A stretch of 64,000 nt of DNA from Typhlomys cinereus (lineage: Eukaryota; Chordata; Mammalia; Rodentia; Platacanthomyidae), in contig JALPQD010000818.1 in assembly GCA_023101885.1 (NCBI GenBank), positions 20,001 through 84,000 on the forward strand, given 5' to 3'. The position numbers and the translations under genes are program-made. The notes under the pieces were generated by a model that saw only the letters and a program-made list of their open reading frames with translations, had not been told where the DNA came from and ran no database searches. Of this stretch, positions 38,813 through 52,558 are shown in pieces. How positions within the stretch are numbered: position 1 is the stretch's first letter; each line of letters opens with the position of its first letter.

Positions 38813-41800
38813 TGTCATGATTTTGGTTAGAAATGTGTCCCCCACAATTTCATGCGTTTGGGAAGGTCACCTTTGAGAGGTGGAGCCTTACTGGAAGAAG
38901 ATGGTCTCAGCAGATGAGCCTTGAGATGGATTAGCCTCACCTTACTCCTTAAGAGCTCTGCTGTTGTAGCAAACACTGATAGCTCTCAGTCCCCAAGATG
39001 TTTGCAGTGACTTAGCCAACCTCCAGCTTCGGCCACCAGCTATGCCACCTCTGCCATGAAAGACAGTATCTCTTTTCTGGAACTGTAAACTGAATAAATG
39101 TCCCTTTCTCCCTTAAATTGTTTGACCTGGGTGTTCTCTCACAGCAACACGTAAGAGTAACTGTTACAGAAATTGGTACCAAGTAATGAGGTATTGCTCT
39201 GCGATTAAGAGCACCTGGCACCACAACATGAAGTGTTTTGAAGTTGAGAGAAATTATATCAGAGAAGTGGGGAGTCTTGCTGTGAGAGACTAAGAGGGTC
39301 TTGCTGTGAGAGACTAAGAGAATCTGGTACTTAAAAAGTGAAGTTATTTCTGAAGCTGAGAGAAGCTGGTACCTAGCAGGATGCTGTGATGTGACTAGTT
39401 TGTCTTTGGAACTGTATGTTGGGAGAAATGAGGACAACTTTGAGACTTTGTGCTGGGAAACTCTGCATCTTAGCAATGGGGCCAAATGATCCTTTCTCGT
39501 GAGAGCTCCGAAAACAGCAATGCTGTGAGAGACACAGTCAGTGAAAGCCCAGATTGTGATGGTCCAGAGGGAAACAGAGACTGTGTTTGCAACTGAATGA
39601 GTGACAAATGGAGCCAGGTGTTGGTGGAGAGTTTAGTGAAATTTTACCCTCCTGAAAGCTTACTTGAAGTGCTTGCCAGAGGAAATTTCAAAGCAATGTA
39701 TTCTTGACAATGTGATATGCTTGCTTTTTAGTTCTCTTCTTCAGATATATGAAAATGAGTGAGAAATCAAGCAGAAAAAAAACAGTAAGGTCTGATGAGG
39801 AAAAATGCAATGGCAAACACAGGGTTAAATGAGGGAGAAGAAGAGAAGAAAATGACAGCTGTTGAAAAGATTAGTAGTTCCATTAGCAAATAAAAGCCAG
39901 CTCTTAATTTGACTCAGAGGACAAGCTCTACCTTGAAGGCAAGATTCTCCGAGAAGACTCCCACCCATAAGAAGGCAAATCCTTTTGGAAGGAATGAGCT
40001 AAAGAGTGGAGTTCCAAAGCAAGAGTCTATTTCTCCCCTAAAGCAACTGCTCAAGAGAGGGAAAGAGAGAGATTTTTCTTACACTCAGCACAGAGAAGTT
40101 GAATCAACTTGATTCCAGGGGGCAGTCTTGGAAAAGTTGTCCACCTGGTTCTGGTTTTAGAGGCATCAAAGATGTAAGAGGGAGGAGGTTGTGGGTTCCT
40201 CCTCCAAGATTTTGGAAAATGGCAGAATCCAGGCAGCACGGGGCAGAAAGCCTGCAGTTGGGAGGCCCAAGAAGAGCAGTTTGTGCTGTGGAGTTAAAGC
40301 CTGGTTTGCCATTGAAAAGTGAAGATGTTAGAGATGCCAGAGAACGTGGGACATCTGCCAAGGAGAAATGTATACCCTGGGAGAGCCAGCCTGAGAGTGA
40401 TGTGCTCCACGGGCAGCTGCATGGGAAGGGAGCAACCAAAACTCTTTAGAACTGCAACAATTTCAACGAGAGGTTCACCTGTTGGACTCATGGTTTGGAG
40501 TTTGTCCTGCTGGTACTTGGTCTTGTTATAAACCCACCTTTCCTGGATATACCCTTGTTGCAGTTTGCCTGCATGGTTGACAAATGACCATCAAAACGGC
40601 TTAAGGGAGCAAGGGGTTTATTTTTCCTTGTGATTACTGGTTACAGTTCAGAGTCTGGTTTGATGGGAGAGCATGCACCAACACCACAGCTGAGGGAACT
40701 GACTACACCATCTCTACATAATGGCTAAAAGAGGACAATCCTTACTTGCCATGCCAGCATGTCTGGCCAAGTGTACAGAAGGATGCCAACTTCCTCAATC
40801 AACTCTGTATTTTATTCATCTGTTCAGGGCCTAGTCCCATCTACCATAGGCTGGGTCTGCCCCATCAACTAGACAATCTCCTTCAGGTTTGCTCTGGGCT
40901 TAACTCAACCACCAATTCTCTACAAATGTGCCCAGAGCTCAAAGCTTCAACTGTCAAGTTGACACCTGTGCCTAACGATGACACTCAACACCCAAAACAC
41001 AGCACTTTAAAACTGTAACCTTCAATCCTTGTCCCTATAGTTGTTAAATTTAATCTTAAAATATAATTTCATAGACAAATTTAAAATATCCTCTCATTAA
41101 AACTTCAGTTCCAGCATTTGGAAAATTCAAAGTTTCTTAACCTTAAAAGGGTACTAAATCAGACTAAGCTAAGTACTTTAAGACAAAACATTAAAACAGA
41201 AGGATCTTGAAAAATAAGAAAACATTAAAAAGACCAAAATCCAGCAAATCAAATACTGTATCCTTTACTTCAATGTCCATCTGTTGCTTATCACATAGTG
41301 AAGGTGGCTCAAAGATTCTAGGCATTCCCAGTCCCTGTTTGCAGCTCCAAGTTGTAAAAGCAGAGTTCCTCTGAACCAGGCTAAATCTCCACTCACAGTC
41401 ATCCTCACTAGCAGTCCCATGGTTCTGGCATATCAAACACTACTCTGGGTGCTTCTGCAGCTATAAGCTTCACCTTTCCTTGCAGGAACTCCATGCCTGC
41501 CACTTGGTGCCAAACTTTTGCTGCTTCCCATGAAGCCCTCAAATAGTTCACCAAAACCAGTACCACCTGGGGGACACTGTTAGATTCCCAAGTGAGGATG
41601 AAACGTAGCTTGATCCACTCAAGCCACAGCTGTACCAAGTTTTGTGTGCTGATGCTGGAAAAGCCTCTTTTTTGGCAACCAAACTTCTAAAGGGCAAGAA
41701 AGGGCTTTAACTTGGGCTTTCGGCCCTGAATTAATCTGGGTTTTCAAACCAAAAACTCCCCATATGGTGGTATCCATGTTTTCCACCATCCCAGTGCAAG

Positions 41801-43097
41801 TCACTAGGTTTTCCTTCATTGATGCTCACTTTTCCAACAACACCACCAATTCGGGCTACCTGACCTTTCCTCATGCAAATCATCAAGGCTGCCAACACAG
41901 TTCTCCTCAATCAAGCAAACTAGTCCATCATCTTTAAATTCAGCTTTACCAAAGTCCTTGTTCTCTTCCTCACAAACTGTGCCCAAACAATCCATAAATC
42001 TCTCAGCACTACTATTTTCCAAATGGCCCACCAAATTCTGCAGAACGGTATCTGTAATCCACAAAGTCAAAATCTTCAAACATTTCAAACTTTATCCAGC
42101 AAAACCGTTCAAAAGCCACAAAATCCACAGTCACATTTATCAGGAACATCCCACTTCCAGGGTACCAAATACTGTTGCAGTTCGCCTAAGTGGTTGCAGA
42201 TAAGTGATCACCAAACAGCTTAAGGAAACAAGGTGTTTATTCTCTTACAACTTTCTAGTTACAGTTCTCAGTCCAGCTTAAAGGGAGAGCATGCACCAAC
42301 ACCACAGCTGAGGGAACTGGTTACACCATCTCTACATAATGGCTGAGAGAGGGACGATCCCTACTTGCCAGACCAGCATGTCTGGCCAAGATACACAAGG
42401 ATGCCAACTTCCTCAACCAGCTCTCTGCATTTTATTTACCTGTTCAGGGGCCAGACCATGGGCTGGACCTTCCCCATCAACTAGACAATCTCCTTCAGGT
42501 TTGCTCTGGTAACTCAACCAAGCCCAGAGATCAAAGCTTCAACTGTCAAATTGACACCTGTGCCTAACTATGACAGCCCTCATTCCTCCCTGTAGAATGG
42601 GAATGCTTATTCTGTGCTGTTGTATGTTGTCTTTTGATTTTACAAGAGGCTTTGGACTTGGACTTTTGCACTACATTGGGACTACTGATGTAGTCTATGA
42701 GGACTTTTAATGTTGGACTGAATATGGTTTGCATAATGAGATGGCAATGAATCTGTAGGGGCCAGGGTTGGAATGTCATGATTTGAAATTCATGTGTTTG
42801 GGAAGGCTCATGGCACCTTTAAAACTCACAACGGGTGGGCCTTTAGTGGATTAGTCCCAGAACACATCCTGGAGAAATCTACTTATAAATTTACAGCAGG
42901 AATCTGGGAGCCCTCAGCCTCCAAGATGTCTGCAGTGACGTAGCCTGCCTGCCTCCAGTTTTGGCCTGCCAGCCACGCCACCTCCATCATGAGAGACTGT
43001 ATCTCGCCTCTGGAACCGTGATCTGAATAAATCTCCCTTTAATTGTTTGACTTGGGGTGAATCTCACAGCACAGAAAACACAGAAAAGAGTAACAAC
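38813..43097 (+). mobile_element. Full-length MaLR element, split by a nested MaLR
   Basis: The 5' LTR is 38,813-39,168 (TGTCATGATTTTGG to CTGTTACA), followed by TTGGTACCAAGTAATGAGG at about 39,173-39,191, a leucine-tRNA primer-like site. The internal part runs 39,169-40,555 and resumes at 42,576-42,772. A purine-rich GGGGCCAGGGTTGGAA lies at the edge of the 3' LTR (42,773 to about 43,097). There is no long gag or pol frame, as expected of MaLR. The flanking target duplication is not clear. Confidence 0.82.
40556..42575 (-). mobile_element. Nested MaLR element, opposite strand
   Basis: LTRs lie at 40,556-40,983 (3') and 42,173-42,575 (5'), same family as 12,213 and 59,121. Beside the 5' LTR the minus strand reads TTTGGTACCCTGGAAGTGGG at about 42,150-42,169, leucine-primer-like. 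ACCCT (40,551-40,555) and GCCCT (42,576-42,580) form a 4/5 target duplication. The internal region matches 59.5-60.6 kb. Confidence 0.85.
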
Positions 43098-44063
43098 ACT
43101 ATGGTTATACCTCATCGGCATGGCAGGAAAGCGCATACCAACATTGGGTCAAGAGAACTAGCTATGCCATATCCACACCAGATTGTAGAAAAGGGCAATC
43201 TTCCTTTATTGTTAGACTGTGTGCATGTCAAGTTACTGAACCAGCTCTCTCCCATTTAATCCACTTTCCCTGGACATCATTCCAGCCAGCATAGCATTGG
43301 TCTTCACACATCAATTCCATCATCTCCCACAAACCTGCTCATGACTTACCTTAACTACTAACAGAGATGTGCATGAAAGGCTCACGTTTCACTAGGCAAA
43401 TTGTTATCTACAAGTAACTATCTGTGGGAATCATACAAAGGTAGGACGAGGCAACTAAATCCACAAGGTTGAATGCTGACTGCCACACATATCATGCATA
43501 CATCCAAACACATAATGACAAAATATAAGAAGATAAAATGTACCACATATATAAACCATTAATAAATTTTAAAAATATACCTACCTATATTGCTTAGAAA
43601 ATGGAGAAAACAAAGAAATGCTATGTCTGAGGTCTGACATTGAACTCTACAGATACACGTGGTAAAAAGAAAAAAAGAAGACATGGAAAAGAGGAAGGGG
43701 AGCATTAAAGTGAACTTTTGTGTATAGAAAATGACTTTATATAAGAAAAACACTCCAAAACCAAGAAAAATGGATGGAAATCATGTTACAAAATATTTCA
43801 AAAAGAGCACAATTATTTCTTTGGGTTCTTGAATAACTAAACAGGTGCTGAACCTCGTCAACAATTCTGATCCTCAATTAGATCCTTTAATTCACATGGT
43901 GAGGAAAATCACTCCCCAAGCTGTTCTGTGACCTCCACACATGCTAGAGATCTCTAGAAGATACACATACACACACACGCACACACGCACGCACACAAAA
44001 CATAAAACACACGCACACACAAAACAAATTAAAACACATACACACGCACACAAAACATAAATT

Positions 44064-44106
<43 letters not shown>

Positions 44107-44378
44107 TCACGCCAAATAACAAAAAGCTACAAGCCCTGGTTCCTTATGGCCAGGAAACACACTCTGGATACTGTAAACCTATTCAAACAACAGTGGAAGG
44201 TGAGAAAATAGACCACTAGACATTTTAAAGTTAACTATAAATACTTGATAGTAAATTATCATCTAAACATTTCTTATTGTGCCCATATATAAGAAAAACT
44301 TTCAGCACCCAAACAAGATGCACCTTACTGGAATGCAAGATTAATGAAACAGGAAATCACAACTGGCCAGAGTATTGG
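43098..44378. other. Intron sequence with a CA microsatellite
   Basis: Unassigned except for CA-rich tract 43,958-44,103, including a pure (CA)n run at 44,065-44,101. It may be the tail of an ID-like SINE ('cacatgctagagatctc'). Confidence 0.45.
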
Positions 44379-45024
44379 TATTATGGTTGCATTTTGGTGT
44401 CAACTTGACAGCAGCAGACTGTTTGGGGGCAGCTGTGGAAGGTTAATGGTTGGAATGGCCCCTGAATAAGTCTGCAGGTACTTGACTGATTGCTGTGGAG
44501 AACCCAACCCATAGTGGGTGGCACTTTCCAGTGGCCCCAGATAATAGGAAGTGCAAGGAGGAGGGACTTGCTCTTTCCTTATACTTTATCAATTTGCTGT
44601 GGAGTCCACTCTGACAGCGTCATTCCCTTTTAGAGCATTGTAGCATTCTTTGCTTCTGCTGCTGCTGCTGCCTCTGTCTTTGGATAACCTGGAGCTTTAT
44701 CTTTTCCACCACATTGTTGCTGTTCCTGCTGCCTTTGAAGCATGGTCTCTATGCTTTGCTGCTGTTCGCTGTTCATTGCTGATATCACAGCCCAGCTGCT
44801 CTTCATCGACCTTGGAGCCCAGCGTCTTTGACACTCCAGAGAAGTAAACGCTTGAGACCTTCTTGGGACCTTTTGGCTTTGTGGAACATTTTGGTCAAGA
44901 GCAAGGCAGCTGCGGGTGGCTACTTTGAAGGACACCAGTTTTTACTGTGAGTTATTTTAATAAACTTATTTTTATATATTACATTCTATAGATTCTGTTT
45001 CTTCAGATAACCCTGACTAATAAA
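44379..45024 (+). mobile_element. Long ERVL/MaLR-type solo LTR (646 bp)
   Basis: It starts TATTATGGTTGCATTTTGG and ends CCTGACTAATAAA, with AATAAA at about 44,960. ATTGG flanks it at 44,374-44,378 and 45,025-45,029. Inside, a (GCT)n-rich stretch at 44,655-44,670 yields a Gln/Ala-rich antisense frame that is not a gene. Confidence 0.82.
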
Positions 45025-45590
45025 ATTGGTGGCCCTGGAAAGATCAGCCCCAACAAGACCATCAACGTCTCTCCCCATCCCAACTTCAGGGAACCTTGAG
45101 GAAGTAAAGACTCTAAGATTGTAAGAGCCTCAAGACAGCAAGATGTTCTGCTGGCCAAGACACTCATTCACAACAGGCTGCTGTATCCAGGAGCGGACAG
45201 CAATGAGATCTACTATATTAGATCTACACGATGGCTGATATATCAACACCCCTCCCTCATGAACCAGTAAATTTCTCAAGAGAAACAACGACACACAAAA
45301 AAGAATCCCAAGGGGCAGATGGTGGACAAAAGGAGGAGAATCTCCCCACTTTGGAGTTTGCCCACTGAAGGGCCACAAGTGCTACTGCAGAGAACTGGAT
45401 CCTTCTGAGCACAGGCAACCCAAAGGCAGCCCTGAGATTCACATTTTCAGAGGGACAGGAGAGTAGGAAGGTCTAGAGGGATAGGTGAAAGGAAATTAGG
45501 ATAGCAGAGTAGGGAAATTGGAGGAGAGAGTGAAGAAGAAAGGATATAAATAAATGCATTTTGTTCATTTATGGAAAAATTCTCAACAAA
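45025..45590 (+). mobile_element. L1 3' UTR fragment
   Basis: The text 'aagattgtaagagcctcaag', 'caagacactcattcac' and 'gctgtatccaggagc' matches the L1 3' ends at 4.9 and 55.0 kb. It includes a purine-rich tract at 45,450-45,545 and the AATAAATG tail near 45,550. Confidence 0.65.
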
Positions 45591-45668
45591 AAGATGGGAT
45601 TATCTATTCATTTATTAGACCTTATTTTTGTAGTCCTGGCAAGTGAATCTTATACATACTATTCAGCC

Positions 45669-46038
45669 TGTGATAGTTAATCTTGGCTGTCAACCTGACT
45701 ACACTGGAATTAACAGATTAACTGTCAGGTCATGTGGAGAGATAATTAGGACTCAGACATTTGCAACACAAACATCTACCCTAATTCTGGATGGAATCAT
45801 CCGGTAGCAGATCAGACAAAAGGAACCACAAGGCAGAAGAGCTGAAGGACTCTTTCTCTGTGCTGCCGAACTCTTCCTTCCTCCGTGATGAAGGACTGGA
45901 CCCGAGTCACCTCACCAGCCATGCCTTTCCTGTCATAATCAAGTGTGTCTCTCCTCTGGAAACGTAAGCTAAGTAAGTCTTCTTGTCTCCCTGAAGCTTA
46001 AATCTCAGTGTTCTCTCACAGCAGCAGAGAAAGTAACA
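45669..46038 (+). mobile_element. MaLR-type solo LTR with 5-bp target duplication
   Basis: It starts TGTGATAGTTAATCTTGG and ends GTAACA. CAGCC flanks at 45,664-45,668 and 46,039-46,043. Confidence 0.88.
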
Positions 46039-46097
46039 CAGCCATTGTACAATTAGCTTTAATACCAAACTATTTTGCAATTTACAATGAAGGCAAT

Positions 46098-46453
46098 TGT
46101 GATAGTTAATCTTGGGTGTCAACTTGACCTCACGTGGCATTAACTAAGATCAGCTATGAGACCACCTAAGGAGATTACCCAGATCAATACAAAGACCAGC
46201 TCCGAATCTGATGGAAACCTCCCTGTAGTAGACCAGATAACCATGGAACAGGAGACATGGAAGAAGAGAGATTCTCCAAGGACTCCTGCAGTGACTTAGC
46301 CTGCCTCCAGCTTCAGCCACCAGCCACATCATCTCCACCATGAAAGACTGTTTCTCCCCTCTGGAACCTTAAACTGAATAAATCTCCCTTTCTCCCTTAA
46401 GTTGTTTGACTTTGGGTGCTCTCTCACAGCAATAGTTTTAAGTGACCATTATA
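46098..46453 (+). mobile_element. MaLR-type solo LTR, second copy in tandem
   Basis: Same family as the copy 60 bp upstream but with its own target duplication, GCAAT, at 46,093-46,097 and 46,454-46,458. They are therefore independent insertions and not one provirus. The terminal CA has decayed to TA. Confidence 0.85.
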
Positions 46454-48479
46454 GCAATGAAAAGCAGTATAATGAAAACTGAAATGTTGAAGTACAAAGC
46501 TAAAGAGGTGTGATATGCATAAAATTTCATCTAGCTACAATATTACTTTGTTTTCATTGTAGCCTAAGAGTGGCAGCTGGATTTTATCTCTGTTTGCCAA
46601 ATATTGGAAATATTACATTTTGGAAAGAGACTCATTACAGTCAAAAGGTTCTTAAATATGTCAAAATGGGAGGGGGCTGGGTTCCCACTATAAGGAAATC
46701 AACAAAGGGCTGCTTCAGAAGGCACTCCTGCAGTACAGCAGTCTGAAGGAACCTGAGCAACCAGGCAGGAGGGGTTCTCCTGCAGTCAGAGCTGGCTGCA
46801 CATCACACAGAGAGCTCCACAGTCACAGCTTCCATGAGTCTCACTCAGTAGAGGGAGGATTTTAGTGAACAGTTGCTTTTGAGTCCTCCCTGCTCCTGTA
46901 AGAAACTTTCACTGGTAACACTGCAAGCAAGCAGAATAAATGACTGAATTTTTAACTTGGAATTCAGCCTGAATCTCCTGTGGCCTATACCTGAATCCAT
47001 ACCAAGAGAACTGACATATGGGCTGAATCTCCACAGGAAAATTGTAAATCAAGAATGACCTGTGGGCCAGTGACATGCTCAGTGATAAAAATCTCCTGAT
47101 CACAAATCTAATCACTTGATCCTGGAAGCAGACATGACAAAAGGAGAGAATTTGTTGGGAAATAGGAATCAGCTTGCCCCTGACCGGCTGGAGACAGACT
47201 TACACTTGGAATGTATTCCTGGATTCCATTCAGCAAGCAAACCTGTGAACACAAACATCTTGCAAACAAGATAAACCTGCCTCTTGAGCAAACTCAGAGG
47301 AAAATAGGTCCTGCACACAGGACAGAGGTTCAGGATGCCTATCTGGGAAGGTAAGCACGACAGGTGGGGACCTTGCTGATACACAAGGCTTATTGCCCCA
47401 GGGGAGTCTTTCTCTGCTTTTTGATTCATTCTTCCTGCTTTTAGCAAAATAAAAAGGGCTGGTAATTAACAGCAGGTGCCTTTAGTTTTTGCCACTGTTG
47501 GTCCATGCCATTTTGCCTTCAGTTCCAAGTTCTTGTTCCTTGAAACAGGGATCACCAGATCACCTGCAAGAATTGACTTCCAAAAACTGTCCTTTGATTC
47601 CCCACATGAAAATCATGGCATTTACATATCTCATTTCTATGTCTCTATTGGTGTGTGTGATGTGCATACACGTATGCGTGTATGTGTGTACTCCTAGAAT
47701 TAAGAAAAGGAAAGTAAGAGGAGGATAAAAGACTTCCAAATTATAGAAAGATCCCAGGATCCAGAACAGGGAATAAAGGGCACCAATACAATTTTAAGAA
47801 TCTCCTTCTGCTACACAGTGAGGTCAAGTGCAGCCTACAGTAAGTATCTCCTGAAACACTGTCTCGGCAAAGTTAATGTGAACGAGTATCACAAAGTATC
47901 CACACACAAAAAATGACACACATATACCACTGAGATCATGGAGAGCTTACGTGACATAAATAAGTGAATAAACCACTGATAATCTTCAGATGTAAAGAAA
48001 AACACTGATTGAAAAATCGCAGGCAATCTCCCAAGCAAGTTATATCGAGGAAAAAATACCCTAATCATTAAAGCTACAGAAATCAAACATGCAAATCTGA
48101 AATATTTATACTGCCAACCTTCAAAGCACAATGACCAAAACAGCAATGTAAAGGCAGATGCTACAGTCTTCTTTAAGAGTCCACAGAGAAGAGGGCAGTC
48201 AGAGCCAAGGAAACATGGGTGGTCACAGAGCACCTGCCCTATAAGGAATGCTGAGACATCAGCATCTCTTTGGTTCCTGAGGTCAATGAGGTGAACAGCT
48301 CTGGAACACCATGTGCTCCTACCATGACGGAGCAAACAAAAGTGGCAAACTGACCATTGACTACAACCTAAAAATCTATGCACCAACAAAAGGAACCTTC
48401 TTCCTATAATGGTGCTTTTTTCATGTTTTTAGTCAGAATGATGGGCAGCTAGCTGACTAACACAGTCAATTAGTTTTCA
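46454..48479. other. Unassigned intron sequence
   Basis: A B1-like fragment is possible at about 47,800-47,870 ('gctacacagtgaggtcaag'). The 166-codon minus frame at 47,889-48,389 has no recognisable domain. The last part may belong to the 5' UTR of the following L1. Confidence 0.35.
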
Positions 48480-49330
48480 ACAAAGGTCGTAGTGCAGAGC
48501 AACCAGCCCAGCTCCCAAAGCCCCAAGATGTGACCCAAAGCCACATAACCAGCTAGCCCAGCTCCCATTGCCCTGGAATGCAACTGCGCTTCAAGTGACC
48601 AGTAAACATGCCAGAAACCACAAATCAGGGACCAGTGGACCAACACAATACAGCCTATGACCCCAAAGAGCATGGATTTCAACCAGAATAACTTCTTGGT
48701 TATTAGCCATAAAAGCAATAACCAAGATAATGATTTTCAAAGATTGATTATTAATATGACCAAAACAACTGATTGAAACAACAACAGAGGAAAACTGAGA
48801 AGAGTGAAACAACTGCATAGGTAAATATGAACAGGAAAATAACAGGCACCTGGATGAGATGGAAAACACAGTTAAAGAAACAAAACAAAGCACAGAGCAG
48901 TGAAAAAAATTTCATGTAGAGATTAAACTTGAAATTAAAAACAGGATAACTACCATCCAAACCTCAACAGAAAATCTCAACACCAGCACTAACGAAGCAG
49001 AAAACCTACTATCAAAACAAGAGGACAAGATGGCAGAACAAAGTTGCTCAAGAGATTGAAAAAGCTTAAAAAAAATACTCGAGAGGAATGTGCATGGACA
49101 CCTTGCAGAAGCCAAACCTGCATATTCATTGAATTTCAGAAGAAAAAATGAAAACCTCACACCAAGGGATTTTTCACACTATCATCATTGAAAGTTTTGC
49201 ACATTAAGGAAAGAGATCCCAACCCAAGTAGAGGACGCACATCACACAGCAATGAGATATGACCAGAATAGAAACCACGGCAAATGATAGTCAAAACACT
49301 ACAGATACAAGGCAAAGAGAATGTGTTGAG

Positions 49331-49617
49331 GGGCTGGGGATGTGGCTCAGGGGTTAAGCCTCTGCCTTGCAGGCAGAAGGTCCCGAGTTCGGATCCTAGA
49401 CCCCACGTATAGAAGCCGGGCGGAAACGGGGGTGGCCTGCGTTTCTGGTCCTGGTAGGCAGAGCCTGTGAATCCCGGTGCAGAGTAAACAAGGAGGAGGT
49501 GGAGGCAGTTCATGGTGGTTCCCGAATTCGTCCGTGGTTCTACACACACTCACATACACACACACATACATACACACATGTGCATACACACACAACTGAA
49601 TAATAAAAAAAAAAAAA
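49331..49617 (+). mobile_element. tRNA-headed SINE, copy 3 (inside L1 ORF1)
   Basis: It starts GGGCTGGGGATGTGGCTCAG and ends in (CA)n then ACTGAATAATAAAAAA. Imperfect duplications GAGAATGTGTTGAG and GAGATATATGTTGAG flank it. Confidence 0.9.
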
Positions 49618-51709
49618 GAGATATATGTTGAGAGCTTTGAAAGAGAAAATCCAAGTTGCATTTAAAGTTAAGCCTATTAGAATAACAGATGATCTTTCAA
49701 TGGAAACAGTAAAGGCCAGAACAGTTTGGAGAGATGCACTTCAAGTCATGAATGTGCACAAATGCCAAGTCAGGCTAATATGCCCATCAAAACTATCAGT
49801 CATAATTGGAGGTGAAAGAAGAACTTTCCACCATAAGGACAAGGTGAAGGTCTACATGACCACCAAACCAGACTTAAAGAATCTAGAAAAGATATAAAAG
49901 GACAAAGGACAAACACGCCAAGAGGACAGAAGGGAAAAACAATACCAATACAACTACTAAGCAAAGAAACACACATAGAAAAACCACAAAACCTAGAACA
50001 TAATGGGAATCAACACACATTTCTCAGTTATAACCCCTAAACGTCATTGGAAATAACTCTCCAATCAAGAGACATAGACTACAAACACTTATTAAAACCA
50101 TAACCTCTCAATCTGCTGCCTTCAGAAAAGACACCTCACCAAAGAAGACAGACCAAACTAACACAACAAGCAATTCTAGTATCTGACAAAACAGACTTCA
50201 AACGAAAAGAAAACAGAGACACAGGATACTACTTCACAATTTTCAATGTTTATGCGCCCAATGTAGGCTCACCCACATTCATTAAACAAATACTACAACA
50301 TCTAAAACAACAAATCAACCCAAACATAGTAATAGGAGGAGACTTCAACACCCCACACTCACCACTGGATAGATGAACAGACCAAAAACAGAACAGAGAC
50401 ACAATGGAGCTTTATCAAACCATAACACGCATGGATCTGACTGACCTGTACTGAACCTTCCATCCTCACACCAAGGAAAACACTTTCCTTTCAGCAGCCC
50501 ATGGAACTTTCTGCACAACAACCCACATATTGAGTCACGAAGCAAGCCTCCACATACACAGGAAAGTAGACATTATATTCTGTGCTTTATCAGACCACCA
50601 TGGAATAAAGCTAGACATCCATGACAAGGCGAATGACAGAAAGTACACTAATTCTCAGAAATTAAATACCATGATACTGAATGAGAAAATGGGTTCAGGC
50701 AGAAGCCAAAGTGGAAATTCAAAAATTCCTAGGAAGTGTATGATAATGAAAACACAACAAAAAATCTCCAGGATGAAGACTGTACTAAGAGGAAAGATTA
50801 TAACACCCAATCCCTATATTAAAAAAATGGAAACATTACAATAAATAACTTAATAATGCAACTTAAAACATTAGAGAAAGAATAATCTACTCCCAAAATA
50901 ACTAAACCAGGAGAGAATAGTAAGATCAGGGAAGAAATATCTGAAATGGAGATAAGGAAAACAATACAAAGAAATGACCAAGCGAAGAGCTGGCTCTTAA
51001 TTAATTAATTAATCAATCAAGACTGTTAAACCCCGAGCCAAATTTGCCAAAATCAAAAGAGGGAAAACCCAAATTAATAAAATTAGAGATGAAAATGGAG
51101 TTATTACAACAGATATCAAGGAAATCAGAGAATCATAAGGTCTATACTTCTACACCACAAAATTTTTAATCAGAAAGAAATGGATGAATTTCTAAGTACA
51201 TGCAACTTAGAAAAATTGAATCAAGATGAACTAAGTTATTTAAATAGGCCTAAATCAAACGATATTAAAGAATTACAAATCTGCCCACCAAAAAGAAGCC
51301 CAGGATCAGACGGTTTCAGTACAGAGTTCTACCACATATTTAAAGAACTAGCACCACTACTCCTTAAACATTCCATAAAACAGCAAAGGAAAGGACACTT
51401 CCAAACTCTATGAAACTAATATTACACTGAGCCTACAACCAAATGAACATACAACAACAATAACAAAAACAGAAAACTAAAGACCAATATCATTAATGAA
51501 CACTGATGCAAAGATCCTCAAAAAATTTTAGCAAATCAGATTCAGGAAACACATCAAAAGATCATTCACCATGATGAAGTAGGATTTATTTCAGGCACAC
51601 AATCTTGGTTCATGATATGCAAATCAAGAAATGTAATCCATCTTATAAACAAATCCAAGGGCCAAAACCACATGATTCTCTCCATAGATGCAGAAAAAGC
51701 TTCTGAGGA

Positions 51710-52177
51710 TGTGGGGCCTCAGTCTAGGTGACCTCAATAATCTCGCAAGGTTAGACAAAGATGTTTTGATAGAGGAAATCTGAAGGGCAGCTCAGGATGT
51801 TTTGACCAACTCAGGGGAAGTCAGGAGGGGGCGGCTCAGGATGTGTTGAATAGCTCAGGATGGAGGAAGTCAGGAGGGAGTAGCTTAGGATGTTTTAAAG
51901 AAATTTCACTACATACAGCCTGCGTGCTGGCCTGACCTTTAAGATGATTGGTTGCCCGTATCCCCACTCTGTAATCCCCTATGCTGTTTCTGCCTTTATA
52001 AGATGGTTGTGGACTTACAATAAAGGAGTTCCTGCTTGGCTAGACTCCCTGTCACCTCTGATTGTCCTCAGGAAGGAGGGCTGGGAGCAGGCGGACAGCG
52101 CACTCACCTTTCCCCAATCCCCCTTGTGGAGGACCCGTGGGACCAGCCTGCAGCTGCGATCCCCGGGGACCCCCACA
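51710..52177 (+). mobile_element. Class II (ERVK-type) solo LTR, 468 bp, in L1 ORF2
   Basis: TGTGGGGCC to CCCACA. A TATAAGATGG TATA box (about 51,996) and AATAAAGG signal (about 52,019) define U3-R. TGAGGA flanks at 51,704-51,709 and 52,178-52,183. The 6-bp duplication fits ERVK. Confidence 0.9.
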
Positions 52178-52558
52178 TGAGGAGATCCAGCAACTGTTTA
52201 TGCTAAAAGCCCTAAAGACAACAGAATGGGAGGAACTTATGGCAACATATACAACAAGATCAGGGCAAGGATCATCCTAAATGGTGATAAGCTTGAAACA
52301 GTCCCACTTTGATCAGGATCTAAGCATGGCTGTCCACTCTCACTACTTCTATACAGCACTGTACTTCAATACTTAGCTACGGCCATAAGAGGGAGATAAA
52401 AAGGGATTCAAATTGGAAAAGTCAAGATATCCGTATTTTCAGATGACATGATCCATACTTGAGAGACCGCAAAAACTCCACCAGCAAACTCCTAGAAATA
52501 ATACATAAGTTCACAGAGTAGCAGGTAATAAAACTAAAGTTCAAAAATCAGTGGCTTT

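Noticed and set aside
44630..44935. Gln/Ala-rich 101-codon frame
   Set aside because: It lies wholly inside an LTR and arises from GCT/CTG-rich sequence.
45669..46453. A single provirus with two LTRs and a tiny internal region
   Set aside because: Each LTR has its own different target duplication (CAGCC and GCAAT), so they are two independent insertions.
47889..48389. 166-codon minus-strand frame
   Set aside because: No recognisable domain or splice-linked partner; it borders the L1 5' end and may be antisense to its leader.
49331..49420. tRNA gene
   Set aside because: The tRNA-like A and B boxes are the pol III promoter of the SINE; the cloverleaf is incomplete and a SINE body follows.
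51180..51413. Intact L1 ORF2
   Set aside because: Only short open pieces survive; stops, frameshifts and a 468-bp LTR interrupt the frame.
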